Below are positions 49,653-58,385 of a DNA stretch of 64,000 nucleotides, one piece after another. The DNA comes from Actinomycetota bacterium (GTDB lineage: Bacteria > Actinomycetota > Actinomycetes > S36-B12 > UBA10799), in NCBI GenBank assembly GCA_020637055.1, contig JACJWR010000001.1, positions 744,001 through 808,000 on the forward strand. Reading direction: 5' to 3'. A model generated the notes under the pieces. That model saw only the letters and a program-made list of their open reading frames with translations, was not told the DNA's origin and did no database searches. How positions within the stretch are numbered: position 1 is the stretch's first letter; each line of letters starts with the position of its first letter. The position numbers and the translations under genes were made by a program.

Positions 49653-51041
49653 ATGAATTCGGCAGGACGATCCGATGTGAGCAGCATGTTCGCCCAGCGG
49701 CGCACCAAGCGGAGCGAGCGGCGCCGACGCGGCAGACGCCTGCGGGAAACGATTCCGCTGGAGGCTCACGCTGAGATCCCCCAAGACGACGACCGTGCCG
49801 CCCCGATTTCGATCCTGCAACGGCAGGAGGCTGACCGCCTCAGCGAGTTCAGCCAGCTGCGCTACGAACGGATGGCAGCAAGCCCCTTCGCTTTTCTGCG
49901 CGGGGCCGCTGCCATCATGGCCTCGGATCTCGCGATGGTGGCGCGCACACCTATTCGGACGCAGCTGTGTGGCGATGCCCACCTGTCGAATTTCGGCATG
50001 TTCTCCTCCCAAGAACGCCGTCTCATGTTCGACATCAACGACTTCGACGAGACTCTCCCTGGCCCCTTCGAATGGGATGTCAAGCGCCTTGCGGCGAGTG
50101 TGGTCGTCGCTGCGGAGGAACTCGAACTGGCAGATGGGGCTGCGTTCAAGGCGGCGCGCGCCGCGGTGAAGTCCTATCGCAAGACGATGGCGCGACTGGC
50201 GGCTATGCCCACGCTCGACGTCTGGTTCGCGAGCCTGGATGTTGACTCGATTCTGGACAACTCCGGCAAGTCCGAGTTGTCCGCAGCAACCCGCAAGGCG
50301 CGCAAGAAGGCCCGTATTCGAACCTCGGACACGGCCGCCGACAAGTTGACCGAGAAGGGTGCCCACGTGCGGCGATTCCGCAGTGAGCCGCCGATCCTGA
50401 TTCGGCCTGAGGGTGTTGCCCACGACGAAGCAATGGAAGGCTTGGCGGGGCTGTACGCGCAGTATCTGTCGACGTTGCCGCCGGACCGACTGGCCCTGTT
50501 GGCGCGATTCTCCGTGACTGATGTTGCCCACAAAGTCGTGGGAGTCGGCAGTGTGGGTACCCGGGCGCTGGTCTTGCTGCTCGAATCGGGCGATGGCGAG
50601 CCATTGCTGCTACAGGTGAAGCAGGCCGGTGAGTCCGTTCTCTCCGCCCACCTCGGACCCAGCGAGTTGACCAACGGCGGTCAGCGCGTGGTACTTGGCC
50701 AGCAGGCGATGCAGGCTGGCGGGGACCCGTTTCTGGGCTGGACCCGGGGCACGCAGACGGACTACTACGTGCGCCAACTGAAGGACATGAAAGGTGCGAT
50801 CGATCTCTCCACGCTTGGGGCTTCCTCGCTGAAGCAGTACGCCCGACTCTGCGGTGCTGTGTTGGCGCGAGCGCATGCGCGCACCGGGGATGCCAGCCTG
50901 ATCACCGGCTACCTGGGCGAGGGCGAATCGTTCGACGCTGCCGTTGCCGAATTCGCCACTGGATACGCCCGGCTCACCGCACACGACCATAAACTGCTGC
51001 GGGAATTCGTCTCGCAGGGATCGGAGTCGTCCAACTTGTGA
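49653..51041 (+). CDS. DUF2252-family protein
   Basis: A 462-residue protein from the ATG at 49653 (GGAGGG upstream). Landmarks of DUF2252 are MAASPFAFLRGAAAIMASDLAMV (about 74-96), QLCGDAHLSNFGMFSSQERRLMFDINDFDETLPGPFEWDVKRLAAS (about 104-149), VTDVAHKVVGVGSVGTRALVLLLE (about 290-313) and LGQQAMQAGGDPFLGWT. The GDAHLSNFG and DINDFDE pieces resemble the catalytic loop and metal motif of aminoglycoside-phosphotransferase-like kinases, so it may be a kinase-fold phosphotransferase. The stop overlaps the regulator gene by four bases (GTGA, 51038-51041), a coupling I find unusual. Confidence 0.85.
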   Translation: MNSAGRSDVSSMFAQRRTKRSERRRRGRRLRETIPLEAHAEIPQDDDRAAPISILQRQEADRLSEFSQLRYERMAASPFAFLRGAAAIMASDLAMVARTPIRTQLCGDAHLSNFGMFSSQERRLMFDINDFDETLPGPFEWDVKRLAASVVVAAEELELADGAAFKAARAAVKSYRKTMARLAAMPTLDVWFASLDVDSILDNSGKSELSAATRKARKKARIRTSDTAADKLTEKGAHVRRFRSEPPILIRPEGVAHDEAMEGLAGLYAQYLSTLPPDRLALLARFSVTDVAHKVVGVGSVGTRALVLLLESGDGEPLLLQVKQAGESVLSAHLGPSELTNGGQRVVLGQQAMQAGGDPFLGWTRGTQTDYYVRQLKDMKGAIDLSTLGASSLKQYARLCGAVLARAHARTGDASLITGYLGEGESFDAAVAEFATGYARLTAHDHKLLREFVSQGSESSNL

Positions 51042-53404
51042 AACGTCAACGGCTCATCCGGCCGCTGCTCGAGGCCGAACCGGGCACGGTTGTGATGATC
51101 CAGGCACCGGTCGGCTACGGGGCGGCGACGCTGCTGCGCCACGCCTTGCCAGAGGCGTACGCCCAGAGCCTCCGCATCGTCGATGCGCGGACCGTCCTCG
51201 ATTCGCCGCCACAATGGCCCGACATCGAAGTCGGCGGGTGGGCCATCCTCGTTGTTCGGTCGGGCACGAACGCGACGGTCGACGCTATCGCCACCCTGTT
51301 GGACCGGCTCCCGTGCGATCTCCGGGTCGTCATCACTTCGAACGTGCCCCTCGGTGCCGTTGCCTCGGCCGGACGCCGGATACTCCTGCTGGATCGGGGC
51401 GATCTAGCCTTCACCGCCGATGAGTCCGCGGCGTTGTTGGAAGAACTTGCTCCGGGGGCGAAGCCATCGGCGGTGGCTTCGTTGACGGAGATCTGCGAAG
51501 GCTGGGCGAGTGCTCTCGTCTTGGCGGGCGACAGATTGCGTCGGGATCCCCACGGCACTCGTTCTTGGTTGCTGGCGCATGCACCGAATCACCTACTCGG
51601 ACGTTGGTTCGACGGTCTGTCGGCAACTGAGCGAAGGTTCCTGGTGGAAACCGTTCCGCTGGCGGTCCTCACGGCTGGAGCGTGCGATGCGGTCCGGGGT
51701 AGCGATGATTCCGCCGATCTCCTGGCGCGCATCGAGGGTAGCGGTGGGCTTCTGTTCCGGGAGCTGCCCAGGACGACCGACACCGGTCCCGTCTGGCGGC
51801 GACACCGCCTGCTGACCGAGTTGATCAGGGCGCGGTCGGCCGCCGGTGGCGACGCCGCCGCAGTGCACGATCGTGCTGCCCGATGGTTCGCGGGTCGGGG
51901 GGATTTCGAACGGGCCATTCATCATCACCTCGAGGCCGGAGAACATGGGGCTGCGGCGACCTTGGTGAGCCGGCATGAGGAGTCGGTGATCGCCTCGGGC
52001 CAATTCGATCTGACGCTCGATTGGTACCGGCGCCTGGCAGTGGCGGCCGACGCAACCTCCATCGATCACGAGCTTCGGCTCGGTTGGGGAAATCTCCTGG
52101 CGGGCGACGTCTCGGCGGCCGCGGACGGCGTCGCTCGCCTGGAGTTGCTGGTCGAGCGGACGGGACCGGCGGTTTCGGCGGGCCCACTGGCCATCGCCGA
52201 CATCTCCGGTGAGGTTCAGTTGCTTCGCGCCCAACTTGCGGGCGCCCTGGCGGACACCGAGATGGCGGTCAGTTCCGCTCGTTTCGCGGTCGATTGCTTC
52301 GGGTCGAGGATCGAGGCCAATTCACATCAACTCGCGCCGATCTCGCTGGCCCGCGCGCTGTTGTGGGAGCAACGCACGCCGGAAGCCAGGTCTGTGGTGG
52401 ATTCCATCGTGGCCGCTCGGTTGACGAGTCCCGTGATTCGGGAGGTGGCGTTGCGCGGGGTGCAAGCCAGTTGCGCACTGTCCGAGGGTCGGGTGGTGCT
52501 CGCACGTGCGGTCGTGGCAACTGGCGAGGCGTGGCTGGCCGAAAGAGGCTACCTTCCGACTGACCTGCGCCAGTTCACGTTCGCGACTGCAGCAGCCCGG
52601 GTGAGCGCGGAAGCGGGAGATCTCGCGGCTGCCTCGGAGACGCTCGCGCACGTCCGCACCATCAGTCGGGAATTCGACCACCTCGCTGAATACGCGGCGG
52701 CGACCGTCGCGGAACTGAGGGTAATGGCACTGCAAGGCGAGTACGGGGAAGCACTGCGGACGGCGCGAGAAGTGCGGAGCGAGGTTGCTGCCAGTTCGGC
52801 GACGAGCGGCCTGATCGCGGCATTGAACGAGGCCGAGGCGGACATACTCATCCGCGCCGGCGACATCGACGCGGCCGAGCGGTTGGTGCGACGGCTGCGG
52901 GCCGGCGAACGACGCACCTTGCTGGCCGCCCGGGTGTTCGTGGGCCGCCACCCGTCGAGGGTGGCCAGAGTCCTGATGGGCCTCCATCCCAGCGGCCCCT
53001 TGGTCGCGGTCCAGCGTCGCCTGCTGTTGGCGGAATCCTTGCTGGAGTCCAATCCCGGCCTGAGCGCTTCCCACCTGAGCCTCGCACGCTCGGCGGCTGC
53101 AGAACTTGGCCTTGCAATGCTGTTGACGGACCACCCCAGGTTGGCGCAGGTGCCGGCAAAGCTGCCCGAGGAGGTAGCTGCCGAGGGGGTCCATCGCGCC
53201 GCCGGAGGCGCCCCGCTCAGCGCCGGCGAATTGGAGCTGCTTCGGTTGCTGCCCACCCGCCAGAGCAACGCGCAGATCGCGGAGCAGTTCGGGGTCTCCG
53301 TCAACACGGTGAAGACCCGGCTCGCACGTCTCTACCGGAAGTTCGGCGTTCACTCACGAGATGAGGCGATTGCCTCAGCACGTGATCGCGGACTGCTGGA
53401 CTAG
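51038..53404 (+). CDS. LAL (MalT-like) LuxR-family regulator with degenerate P-loop
   Basis: A 788-residue protein with the LAL layout: N-terminal ATPase, long helical repeat region, and a LuxR helix-turn-helix at the C terminus (LSAGELELLRLLPTRQSNAQIAEQFGVSVNTVKTRLARLYRKFGVHSRDEAI). The Walker A, normally APAGYGKTTL, reads APVGYGAATLL (about residues 23-33): the catalytic Lys is replaced by Ala, so nucleotide hydrolysis is doubtful. The ATPase region continues with ILVVRSGTNATV and RVVITSN. It may act as an ATP-independent regulator. It starts on a GTG inside the DUF2252 stop. Target genes are not visible. Confidence 0.87.
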   Translation: MKRQRLIRPLLEAEPGTVVMIQAPVGYGAATLLRHALPEAYAQSLRIVDARTVLDSPPQWPDIEVGGWAILVVRSGTNATVDAIATLLDRLPCDLRVVITSNVPLGAVASAGRRILLLDRGDLAFTADESAALLEELAPGAKPSAVASLTEICEGWASALVLAGDRLRRDPHGTRSWLLAHAPNHLLGRWFDGLSATERRFLVETVPLAVLTAGACDAVRGSDDSADLLARIEGSGGLLFRELPRTTDTGPVWRRHRLLTELIRARSAAGGDAAAVHDRAARWFAGRGDFERAIHHHLEAGEHGAAATLVSRHEESVIASGQFDLTLDWYRRLAVAADATSIDHELRLGWGNLLAGDVSAAADGVARLELLVERTGPAVSAGPLAIADISGEVQLLRAQLAGALADTEMAVSSARFAVDCFGSRIEANSHQLAPISLARALLWEQRTPEARSVVDSIVAARLTSPVIREVALRGVQASCALSEGRVVLARAVVATGEAWLAERGYLPTDLRQFTFATAAARVSAEAGDLAAASETLAHVRTISREFDHLAEYAAATVAELRVMALQGEYGEALRTAREVRSEVAASSATSGLIAALNEAEADILIRAGDIDAAERLVRRLRAGERRTLLAARVFVGRHPSRVARVLMGLHPSGPLVAVQRRLLLAESLLESNPGLSASHLSLARSAAAELGLAMLLTDHPRLAQVPAKLPEEVAAEGVHRAAGGAPLSAGELELLRLLPTRQSNAQIAEQFGVSVNTVKTRLARLYRKFGVHSRDEAIASARDRGLLD

Positions 53405-53534
53405 GTGTGGTTGGCCGGGGCGATGCTGCGCAGCCGGCGCGCATGCTCACGGCAACCCACGGGGTGCTCGGAATCCCGTCGGACCGAGGCCCCGTAGATT
53501 GTGGAGCAGCCAGCCCGACGGATGAGTGAGGACG

Positions 53535-54980
53535 ATGGTCGACGACAACTCGCTCCGCCGGTCCGACCCCAGCGCTGTGGGTCCTTGGCGCATCGTCGCC
53601 CGGATCGGCGCGGGCGGAATGGGTGTGGTGTATCGGGCGACTCGGGAGGGCCGGGTCGCGGCGGTGAAGGTGATCCGTCCCGGGCTGCTCGACGATGACG
53701 CCAACCGCGCCCGCTTCGCCCGCGAGATCCAGGTGTTGCGCACGGTCCGCGATGTCCACATCAGTGAGTTCCTCGCGGCCGACCTCGAGGGCGAACCGCC
53801 CTGGCTCGCGACGGCATTCGTCGAAGGCGCCAGTCTGCGCGAAGAGGTCGCCCGCCACGGCCCGTTGCCCGAGGCGCGCTGGTGGGCGGTGGCACGCGGC
53901 CTGGCGCAGGCACTGGCGGTGTTAGATGTCCACGGGGTGATCCACCGCGACATCAAACCGGGGAACGTGATCCTGGCACCTGACCGACCGGTGCTGATCG
54001 ACTTCGGGATCGCGGTGTCGGAGGAGGCGACCTCCCTGACGGCCACCGGCTTGGTGACCGGCAGCGCCTCCTGGCTATCTCCCGAGCAGGCCGAGTTGAA
54101 GCCGGTCACCATCGCCAGTGACGTCTTCTCACTCGGCTCGCTGCTGGCATTCGCCGGTTCCGGGCGTCCGCCGTTCGGTCAAGGGTCACCGATTCCCGTC
54201 CTGGCTGCGATCACCACCAAGGAGCCGGACCTGAGCGGCCTGACGACGCCGCAGGCTTCGCTGGTGCGGGCGATGCTGTCGAAGGATCCGGTCGATCGGC
54301 CGACCCCGCGCCAGTTGCTGGATCGAGTCAAGCGCCCACCGTCCGGCACGCCAGACGTTCCGGATCCGTCACCTGCAGTGGTGACCACGCCGGTCATCCC
54401 GGCGCCGGCGACAGCGCTCGGCGCGACCCGGGATTCGAGTCCTCCCCAGGGCCGGGCACCCGGTCTACCTCCAGCCACCCACCAGCGGGAGCGCCCTCGG
54501 CGATTTCGGGGCTCCGTGGTGCTGTGGACGGTCGTCGTCGCACTTCTCGTCGTCGTGACCGTCGGCGGCCTGTGGTGGTCGCTCAGCAGAGACCCAGCCG
54601 CGTCGGATGGTTTGTCGTCTGGTTCGGATCAGAGCAGCGCCGCTACGCTCTCGGCTCGTCCCACCGACGGGCCGTCACCCAGCATCCCACCGGCTCCGGT
54701 GTCGGACCAACTCGTCTCCGGCGACTGGGCGCTGGCCAGCTACCGGCTCACCAACGACGCCGGGTTGCTCGGGGTGGCCGGAACTCTGCGCAACAACTCG
54801 ACCACTGCTGCTTCCGGCGACGTCACCGTCCACGTATTCGTCGACGGCGAATACGTCGGTTCGGCGACAGGTCGGGTGACCGATGTCCCGCCCGGCAGCA
54901 CGACCGAAGTGGCCCTCACCGGCTCCGATACTTGGCGACCCGGCCAACAGACGCTGGTGGTGGACGTCACCGAGCGCTAG
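53535..54980 (+). CDS. PknB-type Ser/Thr protein kinase with extracytoplasmic domain
   Basis: A 481-residue protein from the ATG at 53535. The kinase domain (about 15-275) has the glycine loop IGAGGMGVVYRAT, Lys in AVKVIRP, HRDIKPGNVIL, DFGIAV and SPEQ. A Pro/Thr linker leads to a helix (about 330-352, VVLWTVVVALLVVVTVGGLWW) and an extracytoplasmic part with a C-terminal beta sandwich (about 390-481; VHVFVDGEYVGSATGRVTDVPPGSTTEVALTG) resembling FxLYD or related envelope domains. It should sense an envelope signal. The convergent DUF418 gene overlaps its stop by 14 bases. Confidence 0.92.
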   Translation: MVDDNSLRRSDPSAVGPWRIVARIGAGGMGVVYRATREGRVAAVKVIRPGLLDDDANRARFAREIQVLRTVRDVHISEFLAADLEGEPPWLATAFVEGASLREEVARHGPLPEARWWAVARGLAQALAVLDVHGVIHRDIKPGNVILAPDRPVLIDFGIAVSEEATSLTATGLVTGSASWLSPEQAELKPVTIASDVFSLGSLLAFAGSGRPPFGQGSPIPVLAAITTKEPDLSGLTTPQASLVRAMLSKDPVDRPTPRQLLDRVKRPPSGTPDVPDPSPAVVTTPVIPAPATALGATRDSSPPQGRAPGLPPATHQRERPRRFRGSVVLWTVVVALLVVVTVGGLWWSLSRDPAASDGLSSGSDQSSAATLSARPTDGPSPSIPPAPVSDQLVSGDWALASYRLTNDAGLLGVAGTLRNNSTTAASGDVTVHVFVDGEYVGSATGRVTDVPPGSTTEVALTGSDTWRPGQQTLVVDVTER

Positions 54981-56151
54981 AACCGACGGAGCCGCCGTTC
55001 TGCCACTTGGACATGAGGATCTCCAGCGGCCCGCGCCGGTGGAAGCGCAGCCAGGCCCAGGCGGCGAGTGCCAGGCCGCCCCAAGTGGCCGCAGCGATCG
55101 CAGTCACGGCAGCCGCGCCGAGTTGGCCGTACCACCCGAGACCCCAGCCGCAGAAGATCACGCACAGCACCACCGATTCGCCGAGGTAGACACTGAGCGA
55201 GGCACGGCCGGCGCTCTCGCCCGGGGCGAGCAGTGATGGCCAGCGTAGGTGGAGCAGCGCGAGGCCGCCGAGGTAGCCGGCTGCCAGCACCGGTGCGGTG
55301 ATGAATCCCACGCCGAGGCCCACCAGCCCCAGAGTCGTCTGGGCGTAGCCGGCCCCGTCGGTGAACGCGAGCCAGGTGGCAAGCGCCTGGGCGGCGAAGC
55401 CGAGCGTCAGACCCCAGACCGCGCAGCGGCGCCACAGGACCCGGTGCCTGGCTGGATCGGCGAGGTACCCGCGGCGCCCAGCGACCAGGCCGAGGGCGAA
55501 GGCGGCCAACGCGAAACCCCACTGGACGCTCGCCAGCGTGAGCAGGGTGGTCGGCAGCGCGGCCGCTCTGGCCAGGGCCAACTGGAGGAACGAACCCTCG
55601 GACATCGCCGTGTTGAGTTCGACGAGTTCGGGGGCCACTGATTGCGCGCCCGCGGAACCGTCGACGACGGCTCCCACCACCAGCAACCCCAGCCAGGTCG
55701 CGGCGAGGAGGTAGCTGAACAACGCGAGATTGAGCACGGCACGATCGGTCCAGCCGAACGCCAGCATGAGTAACGCGCCCAGGAGCGCGTACGACAGCAG
55801 GATGTCGCCGAGGAAGAGGAAGATCGCGTGGGCGAGGCCCAGCGCGGCCAAGGCGATCAGTCGTCTGCGATAGCGCCGGAGTCCGGACTCGTCGACCGCC
55901 GGACCGGGACGCACGATGAACGTGGCGCTGTAGCCGAACAGGAACGAGAAGATGAGGTAGAACTTGCCCTCGGCCAGCAGGGTGGTGAGCATGGCCGCTG
56001 CACGATCCACGGTCGTTGCCAGGGAATCGTCGGTATAGCCGTCGACGTCGATGGCCATGAACGGGGCGTTGACGACCACGATCCCCAGCAGCGCCAGGCC
56101 GCGCAGTTGATCGGGGAAACGCTGTCTCGCTCGCCCGGCGACGTCGCCCAT
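54967..56151 (-). CDS. DUF418-family membrane protein
   Basis: A 394-residue protein with about ten helices. The N terminus reads DQLRGLALLGIVVVNAPFMAIDV, the DUF418 opening, followed by an ATTVDRAAAMLTTLLAEGKFYLIFSFLFGYSATFIV stretch (about 45-80). The C-terminal part, SVYLGESVVLCVIFCGWGLG and LALAAWAWLRFHRRGPLEILM, matches the end of the family (YxxQSxxxxxxF, WxxxFxxGPxEWLxR). Function is uncharacterised; it may be a transporter. The gene is convergent with the kinase (14-base overlap) and divergent from the next. Confidence 0.8.
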   Translation of the reverse strand: MGDVAGRARQRFPDQLRGLALLGIVVVNAPFMAIDVDGYTDDSLATTVDRAAAMLTTLLAEGKFYLIFSFLFGYSATFIVRPGPAVDESGLRRYRRRLIALAALGLAHAIFLFLGDILLSYALLGALLMLAFGWTDRAVLNLALFSYLLAATWLGLLVVGAVVDGSAGAQSVAPELVELNTAMSEGSFLQLALARAAALPTTLLTLASVQWGFALAAFALGLVAGRRGYLADPARHRVLWRRCAVWGLTLGFAAQALATWLAFTDGAGYAQTTLGLVGLGVGFITAPVLAAGYLGGLALLHLRWPSLLAPGESAGRASLSVYLGESVVLCVIFCGWGLGWYGQLGAAAVTAIAAATWGGLALAAWAWLRFHRRGPLEILMSKWQNGGSVGSSAR

Positions 56152-56299
56152 GGCAGTGACGCTACTGGAATGACCCGGATGGGTGTGGCGGCACGGTGAT
56201 CACTCCCTGGCTGACCGACGCCCGGGCGTAGCGTGGGAGGTGAGGCGGGATTCGGTCGGCCCGCCCCGTTCGGTTCGCCCGGACTTCGAGGAGGTCGGC

Positions 56300-57583
56300 A
56301 TGGCTGGTCAGGATTCGCCAGGCCCGGAGTGGCACTGGGACGGTCAGGAATGGCACTGGTGGAACGGCTCCGACTGGGTGCCCGCAGGCGTCGGACACGA
56401 GCAGATGCCGCCACCGCCGCCGCCGGTGGAAGGTTCGGCCGGGATCACGGCGGCGCCACCGCCGGCCGGCCCGCCCACCGGTACCGGACGATCCGGCTTG
56501 GGCGCCGGCGGATGGGCGGCCATCGTGCTCGGCATCGTGCTCGCCCTCGTCCTCATCGGCGGCGGCCTCGGCTTCTTCCTACTCCGCGGTGACGACAGTG
56601 ATGTGGTCACCCTGCAGACGGAGCCCTTGTCGACGGCCATCAATGAGTTCACTCCGCCGGCCGGCACCGACACCCCGGTGACCGATCCGCCTGCCGTCTC
56701 CGGGGTACAGACCCTGCCGGCGGAAACGGTGGGACTGTTCGGCGGCACGTTGGATTCGTCTTCCTGTGACAAGGACCAACTCGTCACCTACCTGCAGTCC
56801 AATCCGGAGAAGGCGGCCGCGTGGGCGCGGACCCTGGGGATCACCGCGGCCGAGATACCCCAGTTCGTCGCCCCGCTCACCCCGGTGCTGCTGCGCAGCG
56901 ATACTGCGGTGACCAACCACGGTTTCGAGAACGGGCAGGTCACCACCGTGCCGGCGGTGCTGCAGGCTGGTACGGCGGTGCTGGTCGACGAGTTCGGGCG
57001 TCCGGTGGTCAAGTGTTACTGCGGCAACCCGTTGACTCCGGCGCCGACGCTTCCCCAGAAGGTGCGCTACACCGGAACCACGTGGCCCGCCTTCCAACCC
57101 GGCACCATGACCGTGGTGCAGCAGAGTCCGGTGGTGATCGAAACGTTCGTGTTGGTCGACGTGGTCACCAACGTCACGTTCAACCGCCCAGCCGGGACGG
57201 ACGGTTCCGCCGACGCCGAATCGACCACCCAGCCGGGCACCCAGCAGCCATCACCGACCCCATCGGTCACCGCGTCGCCGTCACCCACCGTGGCGCCGCC
57301 GTCGCCGACTGCCGAGGCCGGACGGGAGGCTCAGGCGATCGCGGCCGTGCAAGACCGCTACCGCACCTGCGCGGCCCAGATCGGATCCGAGGGCGTGGAA
57401 GAGGTCATCGGTCAGGCCTCATTCACAGCTTCACCGGCCGGGCCGAACGGTGAGTACGACGTCACGGTGACGGACGAATCGGGAACTTTCACCTACCTGG
57501 TGAATCTCAACACCGGTGTGGTGGCCGCCATCAGTGCCGACGCCGTCGAAGTGGCCGGGGTCTGTCCCGGAGTGTTCGACTGA
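56300..57583 (+). CDS. DUF6777-like membrane-anchored secreted-domain protein
   Basis: A 427-residue protein from the ATG at 56300 (GAGGAGG upstream). The N terminus repeats W motifs (WHWDGQEWHWWNGSDWVPAGV, about 12-32), then Pro-rich stretch and one helix (about 72-95). The outside domain (about 120-310) has SSSCDKDQLVTYLQSNPEKAAAWARTLGI and LTPVLLRSDTAVTNHGFENGQVTTVPAVLQAGTAVLVDEFGRPVVKCYCGNPLTP, a pattern that I associate with DUF6777, known mostly from streptomycetes. A second domain (about 350-427) follows a Pro/Ser linker and resembles DUF4333-type regions. No function is known. Confidence 0.75.
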   Translation: MAGQDSPGPEWHWDGQEWHWWNGSDWVPAGVGHEQMPPPPPPVEGSAGITAAPPPAGPPTGTGRSGLGAGGWAAIVLGIVLALVLIGGGLGFFLLRGDDSDVVTLQTEPLSTAINEFTPPAGTDTPVTDPPAVSGVQTLPAETVGLFGGTLDSSSCDKDQLVTYLQSNPEKAAAWARTLGITAAEIPQFVAPLTPVLLRSDTAVTNHGFENGQVTTVPAVLQAGTAVLVDEFGRPVVKCYCGNPLTPAPTLPQKVRYTGTTWPAFQPGTMTVVQQSPVVIETFVLVDVVTNVTFNRPAGTDGSADAESTTQPGTQQPSPTPSVTASPSPTVAPPSPTAEAGREAQAIAAVQDRYRTCAAQIGSEGVEEVIGQASFTASPAGPNGEYDVTVTDESGTFTYLVNLNTGVVAAISADAVEVAGVCPGVFD

Positions 57584-57656
57584 GTTCGTTCGCCGCCTCC
57601 GTGGGTTCCTGCTGGAGCGTGCGCCGGTAGAGTGTCACCGTCTGCGACGCTGACCG

Positions 57657-58352
57657 ATGGGTGCGGCGGAAGGAGCTGTCGTGGGGTCGAATGAGGGCAA
57701 CACTTCGTCGGCGCTGCGCGGCGCCGCAGGTTGGCCGCTGCGCAAGGCGTCGAACGCCCTCTGGCGGGCCGGCGGCGTGGTCCGGGCCAGTACGCCCGAC
57801 GTACCGGACATCACCGGGCCCGGGCTGCTGGTGAAGGCCACTTTCTACCCGGTGCGGACCCTCACGGCGGACGACACCGAGGCCCTGTTCGACTTCATCC
57901 AGGACGGGCTCAGCGACGACAGCCGATACATGCGGTTCCTCACGCCGATGCCGACCGTGCCGGAGTCGGCCGCCACCTGGCTCGCCGACCGCGACGGTCA
58001 CGACCGGATGGCTCTGGCCGCACTCGACCCGGACGACTTCGGGCATATCGTCGCGGTGGTGGAGTACGCCCGCGTGCCGGAGGGGCAACCTGAGGTGGCT
58101 GTCGCAGTGGCGGACGACTACCAGGGTCAAGGCTTGGGCTGCAACCTGCTGCGCATGCTGGCCACGATGTCGCTGGCGGCCGGTGAGCCGGTGTGGCAGT
58201 GCTCGATGCTGGCCGACAACGAAGGTTCGGTCCGAGTGATGGAATGTGTCGGCGACATCGAACAGGTCGGCATCAGCGACGCGATCCGCAGCGTGCTGGT
58301 GCACCTGGATCCGGATCGGCTCCTCGGATTGGGGCCGGAGGCGCGCCGGTAG
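57657..58352 (+). CDS. GNAT-like acetyltransferase
   Basis: Up to 231 residues; a GTG at 57681 is an alternative start. The first 50 residues are unlike a GNAT domain. The C-terminal domain has VRTLTADDTEALFDFIQDGLSDDSRYMRFLTPMPT and VAVADDYQGQGLGCNLLRMLATMSLAAGEPVWQCSMLADNEGSVRVMECVG, the layout of Pat-like protein N-acetyltransferases. No cyclic-nucleotide or other sensor domain is attached. The position between unrelated genes gives no clue to the substrate. Confidence 0.75.
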   Translation: MGAAEGAVVGSNEGNTSSALRGAAGWPLRKASNALWRAGGVVRASTPDVPDITGPGLLVKATFYPVRTLTADDTEALFDFIQDGLSDDSRYMRFLTPMPTVPESAATWLADRDGHDRMALAALDPDDFGHIVAVVEYARVPEGQPEVAVAVADDYQGQGLGCNLLRMLATMSLAAGEPVWQCSMLADNEGSVRVMECVGDIEQVGISDAIRSVLVHLDPDRLLGLGPEARR

Positions 58353-58385
58353 CGCCCGCCCCGGGTCGCGCCGGTGGGACGCCCG

